64,000 bases of DNA. It comes from Sthenelais limicola (taxonomy: Eukaryota > Annelida > Polychaeta > Phyllodocida > Sigalionidae). The stretch is from the NCBI GenBank assembly GCA_942159475.1, contig OW804096.1, forward strand, positions 110,272,194 through 110,336,193, read 5' to 3'. A model generated the notes under the pieces. That model was not told the origin of the DNA and ran no database searches. It saw only the letters and a program-made list of their open reading frames with translations. The position numbers and the translations under genes are program-made. This document shows positions 35,927-45,538 of this stretch, one piece after another. Every line of letters starts with the position of its first letter. Position 1 is the stretch's first letter.

Positions 35927-36014
35927 CCAGAATTGTGCCCGAATAAAGCAGATGCATTGATCACTGATTTGTTTCATTGATTCATGGAAGTGGTATTGGG
36001 CATAGATTTGCCAG
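35927..36014 (+). repeat. 88-bp inverted duplication, copy 1
   Basis: From CCAGAATTGTGCCC to GATTTGCCAG. The exact reverse complement lies at 36481-36568 with no mismatch over 88 bases. Confidence 0.95.
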
Positions 36015-36363
36015 GAAAGCAGTTGGAAGGTATCTCTTTGCTAGGGTTGGCAGGCCGAGAACCCCACCAAGAGTGATCCGAATTCTCAGTATTTTGCAGG
36101 CTGGGAAAAAGGACTCACTCAGGTGAAGGTATTTACTCGGAGCATATAAACCTAGTAGGAGGTAGATCGGTATAAATTGCTTTCTCCTGGTATTTCGGCT
36201 CAAACTATGTTCCTGCTCATGACAGGTGTAATCCTAGGAAAATGATGTTGTTGATTATATGCTAGACTATACTAAGAATGAATGAAGTTCCTCCTTTTGA
36301 AAAAAATAAAAATAAATAAAAAAAGGAGGAATGAGTGGAGCTGAAGTTGACAGAAATTCTGGT

Positions 36364-36898
36364 GTGCATTCCGGGTGCATTCCGGGCGGCATTCCGGGTG
36401 GCATTCCGGGTGCATTCCGGGCGGCATTCCGGCCCGGAATTCGGGTGCATTCCGGGCGGCATTCCGGGCGGCATTCCGGGCTGGCAAATCTATGCCCAAT
36501 ACCACTTCCATGAATCAATGAAACAAATCAGTGATCAATGCATCTGCTTTATTCGGGCACAATTCTGGCCCGAAATTCGGCGGCATTCCGGCCCGAAATT
36601 CGGCAGCATTCCGGATGCATTCCGGCGGCATTCCGGGCGGCATTCCGGCCCGGAATTCGGGTGCATTCTGGGCGGCATTCCGGGCGGCATTCCGGCCCGA
36701 GGTTCGGCGGCATTCCGGCCCGAAATTCGGCAGCATTCCGGATGCATTCCGGCGGCATTCCGGGCGGCATTCCGGCCCGAGATTCGGCAGCATTCCGGAT
36801 GCATTCCGGCGGCATTCCGGGCGGCATTCCGGCCCGAAATTCGGCGGCATTCCGGATGCATTCCGGCGGCATTCCGGCTGGCATTCCAGTGGCATTCT
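36364..36898 (+). repeat. GCATTCCGG(GCG) array inside the LTR element
   Basis: Dozens of units based on GGCATTCCGGGC or GGCATTCCGGCCCGAAATTC, with partial higher-order repeats. It is split by the second copy of the 88-bp inverted duplication. The unit lacks stops in several frames on both strands, which produces frames of up to 205 codons that I do not regard as genes. Confidence 0.92.
36481..36568 (-). repeat. 88-bp inverted duplication, copy 2
   Basis: Perfect reverse complement of 35927-36014, embedded in the GCATTCCGG array. Confidence 0.95.
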
Positions 36899-37647
36899 GA
36901 CACAGATACCAGTGGGAGTTCCAGCTATATGTTGATGGTAATTCAGCTTTGATCTAGCTGTGAATCTGGTTTATTTCCTGCTGGTTGGTGGCAGTAAATG
37001 GCCCTGTGGTGTTTCCCATGCATGAGTAGGAAGGAATGGTTGGAATGGGAATTTGCCAAATGCCCGGATGGACCGAATGGGTCGGATGAACTGAATGAAG
37101 TAATTGCAGATACAGAATTGCTGGAGCTATTGTCACCCGCTTCATTTGTAGGAATGGTACATGGCTCAACTCCACTATTGTGGCTGTGGCTGGTGTGAGG
37201 GATGAGCCGAGGATGCCAGTAGAAGTTGTGGCAGCTATTGAAGTAGGGAGCAGCAATAGCCTGTCTAATGATGATGTGCTGGTGGGATTCTTTGCGTTGG
37301 AAACCAAGTCGGAAACTGCTGCAAAAAGCAGGTTGACAGAAAAGTCGGAGCCATGGCCCTCTGTGCGCACAGACGGGTATATGGTGTCCGAATGCGAACA
37401 GCCGGCTCTGCAAGTGGTTTGACGATATGGTGGCTCAGCCGGCAGGGAATGTTGCTAGTAAATCACGAAACCCTGTCTGCCCCTCAGGAAAATAAGAGAG
37501 GGGAGCAGGGGGTAATACACATGCCGCATTATGCATTGTTTTGAAGAAAGCGTCGACTGGAATTCTTGAATCTGAATGCCCTCTCATGAGCTAGGGGACG
37601 CCCACGTTTTTAGCGTTGAGGGGATGGTTTGCATCGGTCATGAAGGA

Positions 37648-37755
37648 ATGTCGGATAGGCTATCATGCTTTGTGGCAGTGTACACCTTTGTGTACCAAAG
37701 CATGTTGGATAGGCTATCATGCTTTGTGGCAGTGTACACCTTGGTGTACCAAAGC
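37648..37755 (+). repeat. Tandem duplication of a 54-bp unit
   Basis: Two adjacent copies (37648-37701 and 37702-37755) with three or so differences. Each unit holds an inverted pair CATGCTTTG / CAAAGCATG around a GTACAC-centred loop. Confidence 0.85.
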
Positions 37756-38589
37756 ATGCTTGCTTGCCGGGGCAGATTTTGGCGAGCAAGGCAAGTAAGG
37801 ATATGGCCTGTGATCTTCGAGGTTTTGTTATAAGTTTGGTAGCCCCTGTTGTAATTGCAGACCGAATATATGCGGATGTGACTTTTGTCAATGTCACTGG
37901 CCAATTGTTGGAGTATTGTGGCTCTCATTGACTGGTTGTGCTGAGATGTCAGTAAAACATTGCCTGATACCGTGCCGGGTAACATGTTAAGCTGGCACAG
38001 TGCTTGACGTGGTCACACGTGGTTGTGTACATATGGCTCCGGGATTAGGTGGAGCTTGGTATGCTCTCACCTATGTGATTGAAGGTGGTATGTGGAGAAG
38101 CTGGTATACTTTGCATGGATTTTTGTCCTAATGCACAGGTGTTACTCAGATTGGTCCGGTGAATTCACCCTTGAGGCAGGTGAGCATTATGTCGGAATTT
38201 GCAAAGTGGATCCCTTAATTGCAATGGATATGAAGTTATCTTTCTAGATGCTTTCGCCAGTGTAGTTGTGTGGATTTAGACCGACCGGTGAAGATGTATT
38301 CTTTGAATCAGATAAATCTGAGTTAGGATGTTGTGTAGTTGGCAGTCGTAGTTGCTGGCGACTAGGATGTTGCCTCTGCACACTCCTACCGGATCTTCAT
38401 AATCAGCTGGGCTTTAGCCGGGTTGAGTATGGCTGGTTGAACATGGAAGCTAGGACCGGAGGTACCGTTGCCTCCGCAATAGTTTCCCATTGGAAATGAT
38501 AGTATTGGATTCTGATCGCAGTTCAGTGACCAAATGAAGTATGTTGGGGGGAATATCAGAAGTGATTCCGGTTCTCGGGGGAAACCCCA

Positions 38590-38799
38590 GGACTGAAGAA
38601 TATAGTTAAGCATGTGATTGACATGGGGGATTCTGCGCCGATTAAGTGCCCCCTACCAAAAATGAAGATGCCAAAGTGCGGATCCATAATATGCTCATCA
38701 AGGGATTCATTGAACCCAGCAATGGACCTTGGGGAGCGGGAATTGTTGGTTGGTAAGAAAGATGGTACTAACCATTTTTTGTGTGGATTACCTGCCATT
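38590..38799 (+). pseudogene. Degraded Gypsy pol reverse transcriptase N-terminus
   Basis: One frame reads KHVIDMGDSAPIK, then NPAMD, then LLVGKKDGTNHF. This matches the order expected at the start of Gypsy reverse transcriptases: H-x-ID-x-GD-x-x-PI, then SPW-type, then LV-x-KKDGT-x-RF. The intervening part is scrambled and the catalytic core is absent. A later stretch near 39020-39075 (DDLLCMEW, then VIYYRAAV) weakly resembles the segment before the integrase, but I do not annotate it separately. Confidence 0.6.
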
Positions 38800-39800
38800 G
38801 AATCTGGTGACCAAAAAGGATTCGTTCCCACTACCTAGAATTGCTGAGTGGTCTAGTGATCTGTATTGAATTTAAGGTGATGAACTTTGTTGCTATGAAT
38901 AAGGAAGATGTTGGAAATAGTTGGAACATGGTTCCTTCTCCTGATAAGATGTCACTGCTTGCGGAGGTGGATGAGTTCTGTTTTTACAGTCCAATTCTGT
39001 CTCTGTAATAGTAGTTAATGATGATTTGTTGTGTATGGAATGGGCGAGTGGTAATCATGTAATTTATTACAGAGCAGCAGTAAAACCTCCGGACAGGTAT
39101 GGCTATGGGGATAATGGTGGATATGGTGCAGGTAAACAAAAAATGACACAACGAGAAGTATTGTTGCTAAAAGTGGCCTAGGCATGGAGCCATGGTGGAA
39201 GGCTAGGTTACATTGGTATTCTTAGAAGCCCTATATTGGTTAACTTTGTTAATTTTACTCTGGAAGTGAACTAGCTGGCCAGTTGGTCTCCTCGGGCTGC
39301 CAGACCTATTGGGAAATGAAGTAGGGAGAACCAGTTTGAATGGTTTCCTTCCAGGGTATTATTTGCATGGTTGTATGAAGTGAATATGTTCTGCTCGGGG
39401 ATATAAGGCGTTGGTAAATAGGTGGCAATGTCTCTTGCTAAAGTGGACTCTTGCATGTCAAATGTGTTGCTATTGTATATGTGTTGCTATTGTAAATGTC
39501 ATGCAGGAATTGAGATCACTTATGTTTTTCAGCAAGATGTTTTTCAGCCCCTGAATGGTGTGGAGAAAATTGGCTCCCTATGTGGAGCAAGATGCTGTAA
39601 TAAGAAGATGAGAGAAGTAAGCCGGGTATCCGGACGGCGGCGTGGGAGCGCTAGTATCCCAGCGGCTAGCTACGCCGGTTGACAGCCCGGACAGATGCAG
39701 CCTTGGTCCTTGTTCCTGCACCCCTATATATATGATGGTGGATGTTTTATCTCTTCTTGAACTGTAATGGGACAGTATACTTCTTCAGTACTTCAATATC

Positions 39801-40253
39801 ATGGATACTTCTAGTTTCATGGATTCTTCAATAGACAGTGTGCTACTACAACTTCATTGCATATCAACTGGATGTTGCTGGACTTTGTATGACTTAATTT
39901 ACACAGACTGGTGCTCATACTTTCTTTGTGCTTTGTTACAAAAAGTCTTTATTAAGGCTACATCAAGCAAACTCATCAAACACGTATGTTGTATGTTTTC
40001 ACCATATATTATCACCTTTGATTATTTTGAGAAATTTTTCTCAACCGTGTATTATGTATGTGCATTGTATGATTATGTCAATGTTTTTATATACATTTTT
40101 CCAGCATGGATTCCTGTTTGTACTGTCTATTTTTACTGTCTACTTTACTGCCATACTACTGTTCAACCTTATTGTTATGTCACTTTGTGCATTGTGCGGT
40201 TGTTCTCTCCTTTAAAAATGAGGGAGGGGAGTATTGTGGTGTCTGGGGTTTAG
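39801..40253 (+). other. Unassigned 150-codon frame near the 3' LTR
   Basis: A hydrophobic, cysteine- and tyrosine-rich frame that runs into the 3' LTR. It could be chance or the remains of a 3' gene of the element. No domain is recognised. Confidence 0.15.
40221..40231 (+). other. Polypurine tract
   Basis: AGGGAGGGGAG lies directly before the 3' LTR and would prime plus-strand synthesis. Confidence 0.75.
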
Positions 40254-40735
40254 TCATGCTGACTGGCCTTGGTACTCATTCTCTACAACTCCTTCCCTAT
40301 ATAGGCACCAGGTGTAGTGACTGTATATTCCACTGGGGTTTCCAGGACAGTGCTGTATATATAGACCGCAAGAGGTCACTCTTATGCACTGCAGTCTTAT
40401 ATGTGTGATTACTACTGTATTGTCTTATGTGATATGTACCCTGTATTCTCTGTATAACATGTATATTGTGATGTGACACCCTATGTGTGGTGTATGTGTT
40501 TTATACACTAGTCCCTGTGAGGCTAGTTTGGGCAGGTTCAGTTTGCAGTACTGACCTCCTGAGGTGTTGGAATGTTGATGCTTGTTGGAATAAAGATGGA
40601 AAGCTGGCAAGGACCAAGAACCTGAGTTAGTGATATGTTCGTTAGTTAGTGCGGTACTAATTAGCAGGAACCACAATTCACTACTAAGTGTCATTATTGC
40701 TATAAATACGATCACCTTCAATAGCAGACACTACA
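40235..40735 (+). repeat. 3' LTR
   Basis: 501 bp, nearly identical to 35239-35739. Confidence 0.93.
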
Positions 40736-40740
40736 CCTAG

Positions 40741-41870
40741 TCTAGTTGACATTTGTATGTCTTTTGTGCCATATTAGATTTTACCTTCTGGTCTGTGAGG
40801 ACTAGTGGAAACTCAGGAGGGCTAGTGGATCTTATTTCTATGTAGGTATTTCCCTAAGTTTATCATTTTTCTCCCTTTCTCTACATGTTTCAGAGTTCAT
40901 GATTTCAATGGTCCTCAGTGACTGGTCATAAATTGCAATAGATGTTGTTTACAATGAGGTGGTCCAGCATTCTAAATAGACAGGTGTCTAGGGTAGGTCT
41001 TCTGCCTGACATCGGACATAAGTAATTGAGGCTGAGAAATCGTTTCCATTGGAAACGCCAGGTATATAAATTAAGTTGACACTAATTGTAATATTAATTA
41101 GATAAACCAAATTTAACTTGATAATTTCTTAACTTAGTACTTGTTTAGTTATCTGGATTGTTCTACTTCAAATATAAACCCCATTGTCCTACAGACAAAA
41201 GAAAAAGTGGACTACTAGCTGTATATAAGTTCAGTTCTCTTTTTCCTGCTCTCATCTCTTATGCCCCACTTTTTCCAATCCCCTCTTTCTGACAGGAGGA
41301 CGGAGAGGGAGAGAGGAGACTAGCGTCGGACAGTTTAAAAAAACATTCATATATTTCGGCCATTCAGTCCCGACACCTCTACAGCATGGCCCTCGCCCAG
41401 TAGTAGTGGCCCCTAGTCAGTGAAAGGTGTAGTAAAAAACATTATTTTGGACATAACGGGTACCAGGATCTGGAATTTGTTTGGTTCTGAGAAACCAATG
41501 AATAGCAGGAAGCAACATAACTCCTGTCGGTAGTATATATATTTTAGTGTTTTTGCAGCTTTATTCAATTCTAACCTAACGATTTTTAAAGTGTTCATGT
41601 CCATGTCAAACGAGATATACTGCGTTTCCTGATTTGCCTTCTATAATCCGCACTATAATACCAGAAAGAATGATAAATTAATACGTTGTTTTAGTCTATG
41701 ATAATATCTCGTGCAGCTGGCTGCTCGCTCCATGCAAGTGTAATCAATTTTGATGTATTTCCCAGCAAGAGCGTTTAATAGCAATGATTTTCGTTAAGAA
41801 CTATTAGAAAAAAGATTATCGTTTCAGTTGATCAAATATATATTACGGAAGCGAGTTCAATGTGATATTG
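40741..41870. other. No recognised gene; one dispersed-repeat copy
   Basis: Contains a partial copy of a dispersed repeat at about 41030-41160 (TTGGAAACGCCAGGTA, then TTGACACTAATTGTAA), listed with its relatives. Otherwise unassigned. Confidence 0.5.
41030..41160 (+). repeat. Dispersed repeat R1, partial copy
   Basis: Shares CATTGGAAACGCCAGGTA, ACTAATTGTAA and the ACTTAGTACTTG end with the fuller copy at 44350-44690. Confidence 0.6.
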
Positions 41871-43033
41871 TCATGAGCCATTGCATGCAAGAAGCTGTCG
41901 TAAAAGGCCGTACATCAGTTTGACGTCCACGTTTCTATCTGAGGTCAGATTCGCTCGTTCAAACAGTCTACACTTTTTCGGTTTCAGCTTTAGCCCATAC
42001 TCCACCAACCTATCAACCACTTTGCCCGAATTTAAAATAGTCTCCTCCAGATCCTTATCATAAATGATAAAGTCATTCAGATAGACTACACAGATTTTGT
42101 AATTCAAGCCCCGTAAGACCTCAGTCATCATCTTCTGAAAGGTCGCAGGGGCGTTGCAAAGGCCAAACGGCATGACTTTAAACTGGTACAGACCCGCAGA
42201 AGTTGTAAAAGCTGCTTTTCCTTGCTTACAGGTTTAGCAGGTCTAATGTACCCCCCCCCCCATCAGGTGTACCCCCCGGTATAACTAACCTAGGTCTAAT
42301 GTACCGGGGGTACATTTGACCTAGGTCCAATATACCCCCTGGGGTACTAATTTAGACCTAGGTTGGATATATCCCCTCCAGTTTCAATGTACCCCCGGGG
42401 GTATATTAGACCTAGGTCAAATGTACCCCCATCAGGTTCAAAGTACCCCATAATGGGAAACTAAACCTAGGTCTAATATACCCCCAGTATGTGTTACCAA
42501 TCTAGTATTGATGTACCCCCATTGAAAAATTAATTCTTTTAATTATGACAATAAAAGTAATAATGAATAAAGTAAAAAATGAATAGAGTACAGGCCTGAT
42601 AAACAGAACTGAATAGATTTTAGTTATTTTGCTTTTTTATTTGCAATAAGCTCCCATAGTCATTCAGTTACAATGATATTTTCAGTTTAAATAAATAGAA
42701 AGAAAAAAGGATTATTATACAGAATTACAAATAAATTCATTATTAGACCCTCAAATTGATCTTTAATTTATTCCCATAAGCATTAGATATGACCTTCTCT
42801 CCCAATATGTTCTTTTAGAATTGTTGGTGTAAGATTATCGATGAAACAAAGGGGGGGGGGGGTCATTTGAGACTAGAGGGGGTCATTTAAACCTAAGGTC
42901 TAAATTACCGGGGGGTATATTAGATGAGGGGGTAATTTAGAACTGTTACACCGGGTCCATAGCTACTTGCCACTTTCCAGATCGAGAGTGCAGTACCACT
43001 CGTGGCCGCCCACCACTTCAACACAATCATCTA
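41871..43033 (-). pseudogene. Gypsy-type reverse transcriptase fragment, split by an insertion
   Basis: Reading on the minus strand, 43033-42962 encodes GGHEWYCTLDLESG, the pattern just after motif A of Gypsy reverse transcriptases. About 720 bp later, 42235-41871 continues with AAFTTSAGLYQFKVMPFGL, then CNAPATFQ, then the polymerase box and KPKKCRLF. The order and spacing are correct for one domain interrupted by foreign DNA. The catalytic YLDD-type box reads YLND, and a stop codon sits near the insertion point, so it is inactive. No LTRs are seen. It is unrelated in position to the element at 35-40 kb and on the other strand. Confidence 0.85.
42236..42955. mobile_element. Foldback-like element with TACCCCC / GACCTAGGTC arrays
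   Basis: The left arm (about 42236-42531) is an array of ACCTAGGTC + TAATGTACCCCC units. The right arm (about 42849-42950) contains the inverse, GGGGGT + CATTT + AACCTAAGGTC. An AT-rich spacer of about 320 bp separates them. It lies exactly in the gap of the reverse transcriptase fragment, which proves an insertion. I could not fix the target duplication. Confidence 0.7.
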
Positions 43034-43039
43034 TTCACA

Positions 43040-43760
43040 GAAGAATGTATGAATCCTTACGCGGTTGACGTTATTTATAGTACAGCAGCCAAGGGCCAAA
43101 AAAGCCATTATTTAAGAAGTTACCCCTACCCACCGTAAAACAAGCTAAACTTGTGGAGATTTTCATGAATTTTTCGAATCTGAAGAAAAAAATTGCCAGA
43201 AAGGTGGCGAACATTGTCAAAATGGCCTGTTTCCATGGAAACTAGTGATTTTTTTGTATTCAAGCAAAAAATAGGTTTTTAGTGTCCCATTTCTACACTT
43301 TTAACAGTGTTGTGACCAAACCAGTCCTAGCTCCATCCGGGATGGGCATATCGGTACGGCAAAGTGTTCCTTGACTCGAATCCCTAACATAAATAAAGTG
43401 AGTTGTAATTATTATACTTTATAGTGTATGGCCATCTTGCTTAAAATAGTGTGACGAAATATATCAAAATAAAAGTGTAATTTCTGTACTAAATAGTAGG
43501 AAATTCATAGCTAGACAGCGCATGAAAACAACTGTTAAAGGTTTTGTGTTTCTGTTTTCTTTAAATGTTTTGCGTTACCTCGTTCGGTAATATTGGGAGA
43601 TAGTTCTCTATTTTACAATATAATATATGATTAATTAATATCCTATTCATCATCAGTCATCAATATCTATGGAACATTTAAAATCGATGGTTAAATATGA
43701 AGGGAGATAGAGAGATATATATAATTATACATCTGTTGAGGATTTCATCGAGAAGTTATT
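43040..43760. other. No recognised gene
   Basis: AT-rich, no supportable feature. Confidence 0.5.
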
Positions 43761-43761
43761 T

Positions 43762-44155
43762 CTTGGCGGGTAAATTTCTTCCCTCTCCTCCCTCCCCCTC
43801 TCTCCTCCATCCCCCTCTCTCCTCCCTCCCCCTCTCTCCTCCCTCCCCCTTTCTCTTTCTCCCTCATTTTCTTGCTCTTCCCTCACAATAAGAGGGAGAA
43901 GGATAGCAGCGGATTCCTGTCTGTCCTATTTGTTACATTTATCAGAGCTATATATCAATAGCTATGCATTTATGGAACTTGATCATCTGTTAGCGATTAA
44001 CTTAGATTAAGACAAGAGCTCTATCAAAAGAAAGGATGATATTTAATAATTTAAACTTCTTTAATTTAGGCTAATTTGTGGGCGGGTAAATTTCTATGTG
44101 GGCGGCAAATCTCTTACTTCACCCGCCTTCACCCGTCGTACGACAAGTACGACAA
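43762..44155 (-). repeat. Fourth copy of the Helitron-like GGCGGGT module
   Basis: Two GGCGGGTAAATTTC blocks (about 43764 and 44083) and CACCCGCC. The reverse complement of 44080-44150 matches the block at 5727-5795 in order (GGGTGAA, AGATTT, CCGCC, CACA, GAAATTTACCC). A CT minisatellite lies at 43781-43870. Confidence 0.5.
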
Positions 44156-44349
44156 CATACTGAACGTTCATAGGTGATGTATTGAGTTAATATTTTAGCA
44201 TCAGTCATGTTTTGGCATCAGAAATTATACAATACGCCAATCAAAGCTTGTAATGGGTAATTATCAACTCAAACGACTATGTCTATCCAGTCTAGGCTCA
44301 GAGCCTCTCAGATCAGATAATGCTTAGAGTCTATGTGTATTTTAAATAA

Positions 44350-44690
44350 TCAATTACAATAGACCACGCCAACATACATGACATAGCTAGTGAAGTGATA
44401 TATAAAAATCCACTTGTGATTCAGCACTTTATTATCCTTTGATCTAAGTTCAAGTTTAACGGTTATTTTAGGTACATATTTTATATTTTCACTCAAAGCA
44501 TCACTAAATCACAGTAACTATAACTTGACATCAGACACAAATATTTGATCCTGAGAAACCTTTCCCTTGGAAACGCCAGCTACCTACATTCATGTACATT
44601 AAGTTCAAACTAATTGTAAGGTTTATAAATCGATCAATAGTTAAATAATCAATACCGTTAACTTAATACTTGTATTTACTTTTATTCAGT
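44350..44690 (+). repeat. Dispersed repeat R1, longest copy
   Basis: Runs from CAATAGACCACGCC-like sequence through TGATTCAGCACTTTATTAT and CCTTGGAAACGCCAGCTACC to TTAACTTAATACTTG. Inverted relatives lie at 53940-54183 and 58978-59135 and a partial copy at 41030-41160. The type of element is unknown. Confidence 0.75.
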
Positions 44691-44900
44691 AAAAAAATAC
44701 ATAATGAATCTTCTTAAAAAATATCTGCTTTTTCCAGCTTAAAAATTCATTCAGCATATAAATTTAGTTGAACACAATCAAATGAGTCGAAGTATACATG
44801 TATGCTGGGATGTCACAAAGTACATAAGTTGAGAGTGGAATTATCACACACATTTGTATTGACTCAGTAAATTTATGCAACATCGGCTACCTATAAGTAA

Positions 44901-44950
44901 ACCAGTGCCTTTTCATCTACCTCTTGCCATGTTCAGAATTTAAGCCTTGC
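44901..44950 (+). repeat. 50-bp direct repeat, copy 1
   Basis: ACCAGTGCCTTTTCATCTAC and the following 30 bases recur at 49284-49333 with a single difference. Copy 1 lies about 300 bp downstream of the racemase stop codon; copy 2 lies in a racemase intron. Confidence 0.85.
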
Positions 44951-45260
44951 ACGTTTTATATATTCAGGTATGAAAAAGTTCTGTTCAAACAGATGTTAGA
45001 ATAGTGTTTGTGTTTTAACCAACAGGCAAAAAATGTGAAAGTTGTGACATTTTAAAATTTTAAAATATATATGTCACAACATTTTTTCGCCCTGAGAAAA
45101 ATGGAGTTGGTGTTTCAGTAAAAAAATGTATGTAGCACTTATTTTGTAGCAGCACGATTTACATACAAAGTGAGTATGAACAGGAACAAAGAAATCCACT
45201 GTATATAAAATGGCAATTTACAGTAGCAGGATGTGGTCTATACAATGAGATGTATACTTC

Positions 45261-45538
45261 TCAGCATTTCAAAGCACCATGGACTGTCAGAGATTCAACG
45301 AAATTTTGTTTTTTATTGCAGATTGATGCATAATACTTTGGTATGCGACCTTGGAATCTTGTTGTCACCTCATAAGGGATTGTCCCCAGCATGTCAGCTA
45401 TCCCTCGAGCAGATGTGGATGTATCAAAGTCGTTGGTAATCAGAATGAATGATTCGCCAACTGCTGGCTCTGGAATGCCTTTTAGTCGTACGGTAATTGC
45501 ATCCATGGAGACTCTCCCAAGAACTGGACATTTCTCCC
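45261..45538 (-). CDS. Alanine racemase exon 8 and stop
   Basis: The acceptor is ATATCTGCAG. It encodes CPVLGRVSMDAITVRL, then LGTIPYEVTTRFQGRIPKYY and a short tail to TGA. This is the C-terminal domain that closes the partner subunit's active site. Confidence 0.96.

Larger units (their letters stand above)
35239..40735 (+). mobile_element. LTR retrotransposon (Gypsy-type), young but coding-defective
   Basis: Two 501-bp LTRs bound a 4.5-kb interior. The LTRs start TGTGGTGTC and end GACACTACA, are mutually inverted at their tips, and differ at one position that I found, which implies recent insertion. A primer-binding site follows the 5' LTR and a purine tract precedes the 3' LTR. The flanking pentamers are CCTAT and CCTAG, so the target duplication is either 4 bp (CCTA) or 5 bp with one change. 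The interior has no long frame. A degraded reverse transcriptase start is visible at 38590-38799. The element must have been mobilised in trans or has decayed by internal rearrangement. Confidence 0.9.

Noticed and set aside
36335..36952. 205-codon frame and several overlapping frames on both strands in the GCATTCCGG array
   Set aside because: The unit lacks stops in several frames on both strands, so long frames are expected by composition. Nothing indicates one true frame.
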